Source: Hirschia baltica ATCC 49814 (GTDB lineage: Bacteria; Pseudomonadota; Alphaproteobacteria; Caulobacterales; Hyphomonadaceae). Taken from it: a stretch of 64,000 nucleotides of DNA. Both the position numbers and the translations under genes were made by a program. Location of the stretch: the NCBI RefSeq assembly GCF_000023785.1, contig NC_012982.1:310001-374000 (forward strand), read 5' to 3'. Shown here in pieces: positions 8,740-17,110 of this stretch. The notes below the pieces were generated by a model. It did not search any database. It was not told where the DNA came from and saw nothing but the letters and a program-made list of their open reading frames with translations. The stretch's first letter is position 1, and every line of letters begins with the position of its first letter.

Positions 8740-9864
8740 TTAGCTGCGCCAGCTTAGGGTTTTTGGTTCGATAGGGTTGCTGAACTCACGGCTTTCTGTG
8801 CGTGCAGTGGCCCATTCGCGTTTAAGCTGTTGATACCATTTGGCCTGAATGTCTATGTCGTCAATCCACAGCATGGCTTTTTGATATTTCATGCCTCTGT
8901 TTTGAAGATTCACCATTTCCTTATCTTGCAGCAAGAAAGTGCGACCCATGCGTTTCACAATTGGTGAGGCTAATTTCAACAAAGGTGCATTTTCTATCCA
9001 TGTGATTTGCGTCACTTTGGTTAGCTTTTCCTGTTGCGGCGTTAGGCAGGTAAGTGTGAAAAAACGGGCTGTTTCATTTTCAACAACTTCCCAACGCATG
9101 CCCGGCAATTGAAAAACGATTTCTGTTGTTACTTCGTTACCAAAAACCATGGAGTATAGTTTGGAGTTGCCTGATGGTTTGTGGCGTGCAATGGCCCAGC
9201 CACGTGTGCGGGGTTCAAAGGGCTTTTGTTTGATTTTGAAACCGGAAGACGGCGGACGCCACCACCATTGATTATGCACAAACGGCACGTGTGCTGGGTC
9301 CATCAATCCAACGACGGCGTCATCCATATGTGCGTTAAAGTCCTCTTCAATTATGAAACTGGGCGCATATGGAAGTTTGCCAAATTCGGGTGGAGCAATA
9401 ACAGGTTCGCCATCAAAACGCGGATTATGCGACACATAGATATACACAACGCCATTGGCTTCATGCAGCGGATATTTGCGCACTTTGACCCTTGTCGGCT
9501 CCATGGTGTCATCTGGCGTAAGAGATGGCATATGCTTGCATTCGCCGTCAGATGTGCCAAATCGCCAACCATGATAGGGGCATTCGATTGTAGCCGATCC
9601 GTCAGTATCTATCTGTTTGCCGGAAGACAGTGGCACAAGACGGTGTGGGCAGATATCTCGCAGTGCAAATGCCCTGCCATCGCCAGATCGCCCTAGCAGG
9701 ACGGGTTGGCCGAGAATTTCACGGTTTATGTGCTTTCCTGCGAGTAGTTCTTTGGATGTGGCGGCAAAATACCAACAATCGGTCAGCCAGCCCTCTTCGG
9801 TAATACCAACTTTCTTTTTGGCAGGCGAAGGTGTGGATGAAATATCTGTTGTGTCTGCTGGCAT
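8740..9864 (-). CDS. Rieske [2Fe-2S] ring-hydroxylating oxygenase, alpha-subunit type
   Basis: 374 residues. The Rieske cluster motif is complete near residues 65-90: CPHRL, then CPYHGW (Cys-X-His ... Cys-X2-His). The mononuclear iron site of the catalytic domain is seen as MDPAHVPFVH near residue 190, fitting the Asp-X2-His-X4-His pattern. This is the architecture of the vanillate demethylase/pheophorbide oxygenase branch of Rieske oxygenases. No reductase or ferredoxin partner is encoded nearby, so it must draw electrons from a component elsewhere. Convergent with the upstream receptor gene, and in the same direction as ccr. Substrate unknown. Confidence 0.88.
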   Translation of the reverse strand: MPADTTDISSTPSPAKKKVGITEEGWLTDCWYFAATSKELLAGKHINREILGQPVLLGRSGDGRAFALRDICPHRLVPLSSGKQIDTDGSATIECPYHGWRFGTSDGECKHMPSLTPDDTMEPTRVKVRKYPLHEANGVVYIYVSHNPRFDGEPVIAPPEFGKLPYAPSFIIEEDFNAHMDDAVVGLMDPAHVPFVHNQWWWRPPSSGFKIKQKPFEPRTRGWAIARHKPSGNSKLYSMVFGNEVTTEIVFQLPGMRWEVVENETARFFTLTCLTPQQEKLTKVTQITWIENAPLLKLASPIVKRMGRTFLLQDKEMVNLQNRGMKYQKAMLWIDDIDIQAKWYQQLKREWATARTESREFSNPIEPKTLSWRS

Positions 9865-9985
9865 GCTCGCGCTCTTTAAACTACGCTAATGGGTAAGTTT
9901 GGGTGTGCGTAGTCTTCCATGCGCTTTTGTATTCATCAAGGCAAGATGCACAATGGCTAAAAGCGCGAGCAAGTCGTTTCTTAAG

Positions 9986-11227
9986 TTATTTCATGCCTTC
10001 TAGGGTTTTCATGCCAGCTTTGGGTGCGTTCACCAGAACAGCCATATTTCCTGGAAGGTGTTTGTTATCGAGCATTTTTTCATGTGCTGCTGGAATTTCT
10101 GCCCAAGGGAAGACTTCTGACATACATGGGTCAATGCGTTCCTGACACACAAGTTCGTTTGCTGCGGCTGCCTGTTTTAGATTGGCGAAGTGAGAACCCT
10201 GAACGCGTTTTTGGCGCATCCACAGGAAGCGAGCATCCATTGTTAGGTTAAAGCCTGTTGTTCCTGCACATATGACAACCATGCCGCCGCGTTTTACAAG
10301 GAAAACTGAAACCGGCATTGTTGATTCGCCTGGGTGTTCAAACACCATGTCTAGGTCTTTGCCGCCTGTGATTTCACGAATGGCTTTGCCGAATTTGCGG
10401 CATTCCTTCATATAATCCCCAAATTCAGGACCGTTCACTGTTGGCAATTGGCCCCAACAATTAAAGTCTTTGCGGTTGAGAACGGCCACAGCCCCCTGAT
10501 CGAGCACGAATTGTTTCTTATCTTCTGATGAAACAACACCGATTGCTTTGGCTCCAGCAATTGTAGCAAGCTGAACAGCAAATGACCCAAGACCACCTGA
10601 AGCTCCCCATACAAGTACGTGTTGGCCTGGTTTGATTTCATGTGGTGCATGTCCAAATAGCATGCGGTAAGCTGTTGCTAAGGTAAGCGTATAACAGGCG
10701 GCCTCTTCCCAAGAAAGATGGGTTGGGCGCTTCATTAGTTGTCTGTCTTGTACGCGGCAAAACTGTGCAAACGAGCCATCTGGTGTTTCATATCCCCAGA
10801 TACGTTGGGAATCGGAGTACATTGGGTCGCCGCCATTGCATTCTTCATCATCGCCATCATCCTGATTACAGTGGATGACAACTTCATCGCCGGGCTTCCA
10901 GCGTTTTACGCTTTTACCAACAGCCCAAACGATGCCTGAAGCATCAGAACCGGCAATGTGGTAGTCTTGATTGTGTACATCAAAAGGGGAGATAGGTTCA
11001 CCAAGGCCTGCCCAAACACCATTATAATTTACACCTGCCGCCATAACATAAACGAGGACATCATGTTCACCCAATTCTGGTGTATCAACGACTTCCAGCT
11101 GCATGGATTGGTTAGGGCGGCCGTGTCGTTCGCGACGGATTGCCCAAGCGTGCATTTGTTTTGGCACATGATAAGGCGGCGGAAGCTCACCTAAATCGTA
11201 CAGATCTTTCTTTGGTGTATCTAGCAT
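9986..11227 (-). CDS. ccr: Crotonyl-CoA carboxylase/reductase
   Basis: 413 residues, the usual length. This medium-chain dehydrogenase reduces and carboxylates crotonyl-CoA to (2S)-ethylmalonyl-CoA with NADPH and CO2, the defining step of the ethylmalonyl-CoA pathway for acetyl-CoA assimilation. Visible features are the N-terminal PPPYHVPKQMHAWAIRR block, the active-site region GVNYNGVWAGLG (~residues 68-80), the IWGYETPDGSFAQF loop (~140-155) and the NADPH-binding GASGGLGSFAVQLA (~209-222). Ethylmalonyl-CoA mutase, a later enzyme of the same pathway, is encoded 1.4 kb away on the other strand. Ribosome site AGGA lies nine bases before ATG. Two copies of a TGCTGCA element lie about 90-135 bases upstream. 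Confidence 0.96.
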   Translation of the reverse strand: MLDTPKKDLYDLGELPPPYHVPKQMHAWAIRRERHGRPNQSMQLEVVDTPELGEHDVLVYVMAAGVNYNGVWAGLGEPISPFDVHNQDYHIAGSDASGIVWAVGKSVKRWKPGDEVVIHCNQDDGDDEECNGGDPMYSDSQRIWGYETPDGSFAQFCRVQDRQLMKRPTHLSWEEAACYTLTLATAYRMLFGHAPHEIKPGQHVLVWGASGGLGSFAVQLATIAGAKAIGVVSSEDKKQFVLDQGAVAVLNRKDFNCWGQLPTVNGPEFGDYMKECRKFGKAIREITGGKDLDMVFEHPGESTMPVSVFLVKRGGMVVICAGTTGFNLTMDARFLWMRQKRVQGSHFANLKQAAAANELVCQERIDPCMSEVFPWAEIPAAHEKMLDNKHLPGNMAVLVNAPKAGMKTLEGMK

Positions 11228-11315
11228 GAAATTGTGTCCTAAGATTTGGCCGCACTGATTTTGTTTGTTTTTATGCGGTCAGAGCCGAATTTGTTTCCTC
11301 GTTTCCAACACTATA

Positions 11316-11363
11316 TTGCGATGCAGCAAAAATATCAAGGGTGATTGTTGTGATGCAGCAAAA
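11316..11363 (-). promoter_or_regulatory. Paired TGCTGCA elements upstream of ccr
   Basis: The 12-mer GATGCAGCAAAA occurs twice (11320-11331 and 11352-11363), 32 bases apart, i.e. about three helical turns. Read towards ccr the elements are TTTTGCTGCATCGCAA and TTTTGCTGCATCACA. A near-identical element precedes ecm. TGC...GCA-rich sites are known for PhaR, a regulator of polyhydroxybutyrate and acetyl-CoA assimilation genes in other alphaproteobacteria; linking these sites to PhaR is inference. Confidence 0.45.
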
Positions 11364-11458
11364 TGAGCGACGTGCATAAAATAATCTTATCGTGTAAAAG
11401 GGGGTGTTGGCTGACAATTGCCCGTTGGTTTCAACACTGAATATAAGGAAACTTGCGT

Positions 11459-12058
11459 ATGAAATTGGATATAAAAAAATCGAATTCGATTTGTTGCATT
11501 ATGGCGATAGCTACCTCACTGGGTGTAGCAAATGCGCAAGTGAATCCTAAAAAAGATATTGTAATTCAAGATGTTTTGGCATGTCAGGCATTGCAGAGTG
11601 GTGTGGAGCGCCTAAGTTGTCTGGATGCGGCGTTGCCGGCTTTGGCCAGTGCTTTTCCTGAAGCTGCAATGTCACTTGAGGAAATCGCTGAAGCTAAAAT
11701 TCGAAGAGAAGAACAACAGAAAGCTGCGGCAGAAGCAGCATTTGGTCAAACTTTAAAAGATGTCGAACCGCCTAAAGAGGTAGAAGAAACTGTTGTTTCA
11801 AATCGGCCTGCTGTGGTTGTGCCAGACGAGTTGAAACAGCTTGGTTCCAAGATTTCAAAAATCAAAGAAACAACGCGTGATCGTGTTATTGTCACGTTGG
11901 ACAATGGACAAGTATGGCTTCAGACGAAAGCGACCAGCCGACGGATCAGTGCAAAAAAATATGAAGGTGCTGAGGCCGTGGTGACGAAAAAACGTTTGGG
12001 AAATTATTCTATGCGCATCCAAGACAATTTCAATATCGATGTAGAGCGCATTAAATAG
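11459..12058 (+). CDS. Periplasmic protein of unknown function
   Basis: 199 residues from the ATG at 11459, which has AAGGA nine bases upstream. A signal peptide ends at ANAQ (~residue 27). The mature N-terminus has a Cys-containing pattern (DVLACQALQSGVERLSCLDA) shared by a broad family of small proteobacterial periplasmic proteins, followed by an Ala/Glu/Lys-rich probable coiled coil (~residues 75-115) and a C-terminal beta-like part with VIVTLDNGQVWLQ, which resembles a small barrel. The two cysteines may form a disulfide. No enzymatic motif is visible. A terminator hairpin follows directly, so this is a single-gene unit. Confidence 0.75.
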   Translation: MKLDIKKSNSICCIMAIATSLGVANAQVNPKKDIVIQDVLACQALQSGVERLSCLDAALPALASAFPEAAMSLEEIAEAKIRREEQQKAAAEAAFGQTLKDVEPPKEVEETVVSNRPAVVVPDELKQLGSKISKIKETTRDRVIVTLDNGQVWLQTKATSRRISAKKYEGAEAVVTKKRLGNYSMRIQDNFNIDVERIK

Positions 12059-12069
12059 TCAGTTTCTGT

Positions 12070-12110
12070 GCCAAACATCCTAATAAAATGATGTTTGGCT
12101 GTTGGTTTTA
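12070..12110 (+). terminator. Intrinsic terminator
   Basis: Perfect 10-bp stem GCCAAACATC/GATGTTTGGC with a 10-base loop, then a T-rich run, eleven bases after the preceding stop codon. Confidence 0.65.
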
Positions 12111-12117
12111 TGTGCTT

Positions 12118-12441
12118 TTAATGCGCCGAGGGAAGGACAGATTGAACGTCAAAATCAATTGTATGACTTTCATTCTTTTTGCCTGATTTAGTGTTCAAAA
12201 CTTTCATGGTGAGAATGCTTGCGGCCAGAAGGAATGTAATCAGGTTTGCAATGATCACTGGTAAGCTTATCACCATTAGGCCATAAACAAACCATAGAGC
12301 GACACCAAGAGTAAACAGAGCATACATCGCTAATGAAATACCGTCAGTGTTTCTTGTCTTTAGCGCCAATATGGCTTGCGGTAGGAAGGACCCTGTTGTT
12401 AAGCTGGCGGCGATTAGACCAATGATTTCTGAAATTGGCAT
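12118..12441 (-). CDS. SemiSWEET/PQ-loop family transporter
   Basis: 107 residues with three membrane helices, the size of bacterial SemiSWEETs, which dimerise to form a sugar channel. The PQ-loop motif is in helix 1 (GSFLPQAILALKTRNTDGIS, ~residues 18-37) and is followed by the expected LWFVYGL in helix 2. A short charged cytoplasmic tail ends the protein. Sugar transport is known for the family; the substrate here is not known. Ends opposite the periplasmic-protein terminator, single-gene unit. Confidence 0.85.
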   Translation of the reverse strand: MPISEIIGLIAASLTTGSFLPQAILALKTRNTDGISLAMYALFTLGVALWFVYGLMVISLPVIIANLITFLLAASILTMKVLNTKSGKKNESHTIDFDVQSVLPSAH

Positions 12442-12612
12442 ACTTTTCTCTTCTCATTTTTGTGACGGATGCTCAATTTGCATCCGAGATGATAGCGCAA
12501 TCATACCATAAGCGTAAGATATGCGAAAGTGAATAATTGTGCATATATACCCGCTAAAAATGCATGTCTCTACTTTTAGGCATAAGGGCTTGTTGTTTTT
12601 ATAAATTCTGTC

Positions 12613-12628
12613 ATGCTGCAATGCAACA
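12613..12628 (+). promoter_or_regulatory. TGCTGCA element before ecm
   Basis: ATGCTGCAATGCAACA lies between a TATAAA box (12600-12605) and the ribosome site (12630-12634) of ecm. It matches the ccr elements (TGCTGCA, two bases, GCA). Its place downstream of the likely -10 box would suit a repressor; this is inference. Confidence 0.45.
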
Positions 12629-12642
12629 TGGAGGAAATGAGA

Positions 12643-14625
12643 ATGGGTAATAAAACCTATCAACATGCCGCAGATAGACCGTGGATCTTCCGCACTTATT
12701 CGGGACACTCAACGGCAGCTAAGTCGAATGCTTTATATCGCAGCAATTTAGAAAAGGGCCAGACAGGTCTTTCTATTGCTTTTGATCTACCAACTCAGAC
12801 TGCTTATGATTCTGATCATATTCTGGCGAAAGGCGAAGTCGGTAAAGTTGGTGTTCCGGTCGGTCATCTTGGTGATATGCGAACATTGTTTGATGGTATT
12901 TCTGTTGCTCAGATGAATACCTCCATGACGATTAATGCGCCGGCAAGTTACATGTTGGCGCTTTACGTTGCGCTTGCTGATGAGCAGGGGGCTGATCGCT
13001 CCGTTCTGATGGGGACAACGCAAAACGATATTATCAAAGAATATCTTTCACGCGGCACTTATGTCTTCCCGCCAGAGCCTTCCATGCGTTTGATTTCTGA
13101 CATGGTGTCTTGGTGTTATACAGAAACACCCAAGTGGAACCCGCTGAATGTGTGTTCTTACCATTTACAAGAAGCAGGTGCGACGCCTCAGCAAGAGCTT
13201 GCTTATGCCTTGGCGACTGCTTGTGCTGTGCTTGATGCAGTCAAAGCTGGCGGTCAGGTGCCTGATGAAGATTTTGAAACTGTCTTCTCTCGGATATCCT
13301 TCTTTGTGAATGCGGGTGTGCGCTTTGTGACTGAGCTTTGTAAAATGCGGGCGTTTGTTGATTTATGGGAAGAGATTGGCAGAGAACGCTATGGTGTCAA
13401 ATCTGAAAAAGCGCTGCGTTTTCGTTATGGGGTGCAGGTTAATTCGTTGGGTTTAACTGAGCAGCAGCCTGAAAATAATGTTTATCGTATTTTGTTAGAA
13501 GCGATGGCTGTGACGCTTTCAAAACGTGCGCGGTGCCGTGCTTTGCAATTACCAGCTTGGAATGAAGCACTGGGCTTGCCTAGACCTTGGGATCAGCAAT
13601 GGTCATTGCGTATGCAGCAGATAATGGCGTTTGAAACAGACCTTTTAGAATATGAAGATCTCTTTGATGGCTCCCATGTTGTTGAAGGCAAAACTGATGA
13701 ACTTAAAGGCGGTGCTCGCAAACAACTTGCTGAGATTGATGCGATGGGCGGGGCGGTCAATGCGGTTGAGTTTATGAAGGGTGAGCTTGTTGCGTCTCAG
13801 AAAAATCGCGTTATGGGAATTGAAGGCGGGGATCAGAAAGTCATCGGTGTGAATGCATTTACATCAACTGAACCTAGCCCGTTGGCGACAGGTGATGATG
13901 CGATAATGACAGTCGACCCAGCCGAAGAATACGCCCAGATTGAACGTTTAAAGCAGTGGCGCAAAGATCGCGATACTGCTGAGTGTGAGAGGGCTGTAGA
14001 GCATTTGCGCGCGGCGGCTTCTGAAGGACGAAACCTTATGCCGTCCACTATTGAAGCAGTCAAAGCGGGCGTTACAATTGGTGAGTGGGGAGAAACTCTA
14101 CGGGGTGTATTTGGGGAATATCGCGGACCAACAGGCGTTTCGATTGTCATTTCGACTGAAGGTGATGAAGATATTGAGGCGGTAAAAGCTAATGTGGAAC
14201 GCGTGTCTGATCTTCTTGGTCGCACATTGACATATGTATTGGGTAAACCGGGCCTTGATGGGCATTCAAATGGTGCTGAACAGATAGCGACGCGTGGGCG
14301 CGCATGCGGGATGAAAGTGATTTATGAAGGCATTCGTTTCACACCGGAAGAAATCGTGCAGCAGGCCATAGATAATGATGCGCATGTTGTGGGTCTGTCT
14401 ATTCTATCAGGTTCTCATCTGGATCTCGCCCGAGAAACAGCGCGCTTGATGCGTGAACGCGGGTTAGAGAATATCCCATTGGTTGTGGGCGGTATTATCC
14501 CAAATGAAGATGCTTTAGCGCTTAAACAAATGGGCATTAAGCGTGTCTACACACCGAAAGATTTTCAGATAACAGACCTAATGGGAGATATTGTGGAGTT
14601 GGTTGAAAAAGCCCACTTAGCATAA
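12643..14625 (+). CDS. ecm: Ethylmalonyl-CoA mutase (coenzyme B12-dependent)
   Basis: 660 residues from the ATG at 12643, chosen because GGAGG lies eight bases upstream; the in-frame ATG at 12637 is too close to it. The protein rearranges (2R)-ethylmalonyl-CoA to (2S)-methylsuccinyl-CoA. The N-terminal substrate-binding barrel has RPWIFRTYSGHSTA and FDLPTQTAYDSD; the C-terminal cobalamin domain (from ~residue 525) has the base-off B12 motif LDGHSNG with its axial histidine, SILSGSHL and VVGGIIP. The TYSGH stretch separates Ecm from methylmalonyl-CoA mutase large subunits, although the families are close. Together with ccr it indicates a working ethylmalonyl-CoA pathway. Confidence 0.93.
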   Translation: MGNKTYQHAADRPWIFRTYSGHSTAAKSNALYRSNLEKGQTGLSIAFDLPTQTAYDSDHILAKGEVGKVGVPVGHLGDMRTLFDGISVAQMNTSMTINAPASYMLALYVALADEQGADRSVLMGTTQNDIIKEYLSRGTYVFPPEPSMRLISDMVSWCYTETPKWNPLNVCSYHLQEAGATPQQELAYALATACAVLDAVKAGGQVPDEDFETVFSRISFFVNAGVRFVTELCKMRAFVDLWEEIGRERYGVKSEKALRFRYGVQVNSLGLTEQQPENNVYRILLEAMAVTLSKRARCRALQLPAWNEALGLPRPWDQQWSLRMQQIMAFETDLLEYEDLFDGSHVVEGKTDELKGGARKQLAEIDAMGGAVNAVEFMKGELVASQKNRVMGIEGGDQKVIGVNAFTSTEPSPLATGDDAIMTVDPAEEYAQIERLKQWRKDRDTAECERAVEHLRAAASEGRNLMPSTIEAVKAGVTIGEWGETLRGVFGEYRGPTGVSIVISTEGDEDIEAVKANVERVSDLLGRTLTYVLGKPGLDGHSNGAEQIATRGRACGMKVIYEGIRFTPEEIVQQAIDNDAHVVGLSILSGSHLDLARETARLMRERGLENIPLVVGGIIPNEDALALKQMGIKRVYTPKDFQITDLMGDIVELVEKAHLA

Positions 14626-14635
14626 TTGTGTTTGG

Positions 14636-15532
14636 CTAGCGGCTGCGGCCTGCTAGCCAGACGCCGCATAAGATTATTCCAGCACCAGCAATTTGAATGG
14701 GTGCTAAAGCTTCATCAAATAAAGGCCAAGCTAAGACACCAGCGACAACGGGCTGAATAAGCAAAATAACGCCGCTTATGGCTGGCTTGGTAAGGCCTAC
14801 GCCGTAGATGAGTAGCCCTTGTCCTATGCATTGTGCCATAACGGCGAGAAATAGTGGAGCGCCAAAATAGCTGATATCTGATGGAATTAATTGCTCTCCT
14901 GTAAAGAGTGCAAAAATAAATGTCACGGGGATTGCGCTTGCGGTTAGCCAGAATGCAGCCTGGAAGCCTGAGGCTTTATTACGGGCAATCGTGGCACATA
15001 ATAGATATCCGGCAACACAGAATGACGCCAATAATGCAAGCCCATCACCAAGTAGGCCACTTTGTTGATCTGTAGGCGCACCTATTGCCATTGCAGCAGC
15101 GCCCGATAAGGCCAAAATGGCGGCTATTGGCCATATTTTACTCGGCTTTTGCTGTAAAAAGACCCACGCAAGTAGACCAACCCCTACCGAACCTAAATTG
15201 ACGAAAAATGTCGCATTTGCCACAGATGTGTGTGTGAGGGCTGTATGCCAAAGGCAGATATCCAATCCAAAAAAAGCACCTGATGCAATGATTGCAGGAG
15301 AAGGGCGGCCTATGGTTTGTTTGAATATGATTCCAAAAGCAAATAATATTGGTAGCGCAAATGTGAAGCGCCACATGCCTGTAACGCTTGGCTCCATTTG
15401 GGAAAAACGTAGCCCGATAGGAGCAAGACCAATACACATGGCGGCCAATATAAGGACGAGCGGGCCTCTGACATTGTCTTGAATTTTAAGTGATTGCGCA
15501 ACTGCGCCAGTTTTATTGTTTGTGAGTTGCAT
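14636..15532 (-). CDS. EamA/DMT-family transporter
   Basis: 298 residues with ten predicted membrane segments in two repeated EamA halves (five each), the usual layout of the drug/metabolite transporter superfamily in the inner membrane. Motifs are weak, as is normal for this family; near the end of each half there is a Gly/Pro-containing helix (LNLGSVGVGLLAW and LLIQPVVAGVLAWPLF). Substrate cannot be predicted. Convergent with ecm, ten bases apart. Start is the ATG at 15532. Confidence 0.88.
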   Translation of the reverse strand: MQLTNNKTGAVAQSLKIQDNVRGPLVLILAAMCIGLAPIGLRFSQMEPSVTGMWRFTFALPILFAFGIIFKQTIGRPSPAIIASGAFFGLDICLWHTALTHTSVANATFFVNLGSVGVGLLAWVFLQQKPSKIWPIAAILALSGAAAMAIGAPTDQQSGLLGDGLALLASFCVAGYLLCATIARNKASGFQAAFWLTASAIPVTFIFALFTGEQLIPSDISYFGAPLFLAVMAQCIGQGLLIYGVGLTKPAISGVILLIQPVVAGVLAWPLFDEALAPIQIAGAGIILCGVWLAGRSR

Positions 15533-15855
15533 AGGGTATTATTTTCAAACACGAAAAATGGAAAAGACTGTTGAGAGCTAATTCATGTATTTCGCTTTTC
15601 AGCAATGTATAAGATTTATAGACTCAAGTAATGAGTGGTAGTTAATATTTTTGCGAAGTGATTTTATGCCGCCTAATGAAGTCCGCATATTTGGGTTATT
15701 CTTATAAAAATTAATATTTTCTCTTGATTGTCACCAGAGTGTCGTGAAGAATCGTTTACATCTAAGGAGACAGAGAGCAATTATCTGTTTTCTGCATGGT
15801 TTTCGGCTGCTAGCCGCAAACGCGGCGAAGCGGCCTCTAGTAAAGGAGGATCGTC
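15533..15855. other. Divergent intergenic region without a recognised gene
   Basis: 323 bases between two divergent genes. It is A/T-rich with no convincing ORF. Near the HNH gene there is a small hairpin GCCGC-AAAC-GCGGC (15813-15826) and a strong ribosome site (AAGGAGGA, 15843-15850). One GANTC site occurs as GACTC (15621-15625). Promoters for both genes must lie here but I could not assign them. Confidence 0.5.
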
Positions 15856-16455
15856 GTGGCTGAGTTTCTAACTAAACAAATTGCGTCGTCACCTGCGCTG
15901 GTCTTGAATGCTGATTTTAGGCCGTTATCTTATTTTCCCTTATCGCTTTGGCCTTGGCAGGAAGCAGTGAAAGCTGTGTTTCTGGAAAAGGTGGATGTTG
16001 TGGCCGAATATGATTTCGTCGTACATTCACCCTCTTTTGAAATGCGGTTGCCTTCAGTGATTGCACTTCGTGATTTTGTGAAACAAGACAGATCACCGGC
16101 ATTCACACGATTTAATTTGTTCCTGCGGGATGGGTTTAAGTGTGTTTATTGCGGTTCACCAGATGATTTGACATTTGATCATGTTATTCCTCGCCATAAA
16201 GGTGGGCGGACAACTTGGGAAAATATTGCAACGGCGTGCAGTCCTTGCAATCTACGAAAAGGCGGGCGTATGCCTTCTGAAGCGGGCATGGTTATCAGTC
16301 CTCCGCCGTCTTGCCCAGATACATATCATCTTCAGCAAATGGGCCGGAAATTCCCGCCAAACCATCTGCATTCAACTTGGTTGGATTACCTTTATTGGGA
16401 TATTGAGCTTCAAAATGACCCCAATAATATGGCCAATGAACAAGTAAAAAGCTGA
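15856..16455 (+). CDS. HNH endonuclease family protein
   Basis: 199 residues starting at GTG, selected because AAGGAGGA is five bases upstream. The HNH/zinc-ribbon core is near residues 92-140: FKCVYCG, the catalytic FDHVIPRHKGG, then NIATACSPCNLRKGG. The two Cys pairs (CVYC, CSPC) bind the structural zinc. An N-terminal ~85-residue part (LVLNADFRPLSYFPLSLWPW) is typical of a conserved alphaproteobacterial HNH group found as stand-alone chromosomal genes, not next to methylases. Nuclease activity is likely from the intact motif; the biological role is unknown. Followed at once by a terminator. Confidence 0.88.
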   Translation: MAEFLTKQIASSPALVLNADFRPLSYFPLSLWPWQEAVKAVFLEKVDVVAEYDFVVHSPSFEMRLPSVIALRDFVKQDRSPAFTRFNLFLRDGFKCVYCGSPDDLTFDHVIPRHKGGRTTWENIATACSPCNLRKGGRMPSEAGMVISPPPSCPDTYHLQQMGRKFPPNHLHSTWLDYLYWDIELQNDPNNMANEQVKS

Positions 16456-16489
16456 GCTTCGTTTCCTTTGTGAAATGAGGCTCTTTTTG
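16454..16489 (+). terminator. Intrinsic terminator of the HNH gene
   Basis: 12-bp stem GAGCTTCGTTTC/GAAATGAGGCTC (two G-U pairs), six-base loop, then TTTTT. It starts within the stop codon. Confidence 0.7.
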
Positions 16490-16532
16490 TATGATGGTAA
16501 GCTCAGTTTTTGTTCAATAAGGGTGGATAAAG

Positions 16533-16955
16533 CTATGGCTTTGTTTTGCCTTTTTGTTTGGCTTTGGACTGTGCTTTGCCTGCGAGGCGCAGGAGCTTTT
16601 GGAATTTAGGGCATTCAATGTGGCTTGGTGCTTGGCATTCTGAGACATGGATCAAGCTATCGCGGACAGCTGTCATTCGTTTGATTTCATCAGTTAGTGT
16701 TTGGGCCTTTTCTTTCAATAATGAGCGGTCGATCTGGTAAGATCCATTTTTTGAAAACATAGCGGCAATATCTTCAAGGGAAAATCTTGCGATTCTGGCC
16801 AGTGCGATAAATTCCAATTGCTCAATAATATTGGGTTCAAACAGACGCGTAATGCCTTTGCGGCCAACGGATTGGATAAGGCCTTTTTCTTCATAATAGC
16901 GCAGCGTTGAGGCCGGCAAGCCTGATAATTTTGCTACTTTTGAAGTATCTAACAT
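16533..16955 (-). CDS. MerR-family transcriptional regulator
   Basis: 140 residues. The N-terminal winged helix is typical (KVAKLSGLPASTLRYYEEKGLI, with TRLFEP in the wing, residues ~5-45), followed by a dimerisation coiled coil and a C-terminal segment with two cysteines (ECQAPSHIECPKF, ~residues 106-118) that could sense metal, redox state or a small molecule. It is divergently placed to a DUF2938 membrane protein, a pairing I believe recurs in other proteobacteria, so that gene is its likely target. AGGAG lies six bases before the ATG. A promoter with the long spacer typical of MerR control lies between the two genes. Confidence 0.87.
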   Translation of the reverse strand: MLDTSKVAKLSGLPASTLRYYEEKGLIQSVGRKGITRLFEPNIIEQLEFIALARIARFSLEDIAAMFSKNGSYQIDRSLLKEKAQTLTDEIKRMTAVRDSLIHVSECQAPSHIECPKFQKLLRLAGKAQSKAKQKGKTKP

Positions 16956-16973
16956 TTACAGCTCCTAAATCAT

Positions 16974-17004
16974 TTGACCTCAAGTGTGGTTGAGTTTGTA
17001 GAGT
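16974..17004 (+). promoter_or_regulatory. MerR-type promoter/operator (19-bp spacer)
   Basis: TTGACC (16974-16979) is followed 19 bases later by TAGAGT (16999-17004). The spacer region carries the near-perfect inverted repeat ACCTCAA...TTGAGTT (16977-16983/16990-16996). A dyad within an over-long 19-20 bp spacer is the hallmark of MerR-activated promoters, and the sequence resembles classical CCTCAAG-type MerR sites. It faces the DUF2938 gene. Confidence 0.6.
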
Positions 17005-17110
17005 GCATCCTACGCAATGAGTTTGAGAAAATAAAGACAATTTTCTTGGGCGCTAAATTTGCTATAACCTATTGAAATAAATGGTTATTATTAAAGTTAG
17101 GAGATTGAGG

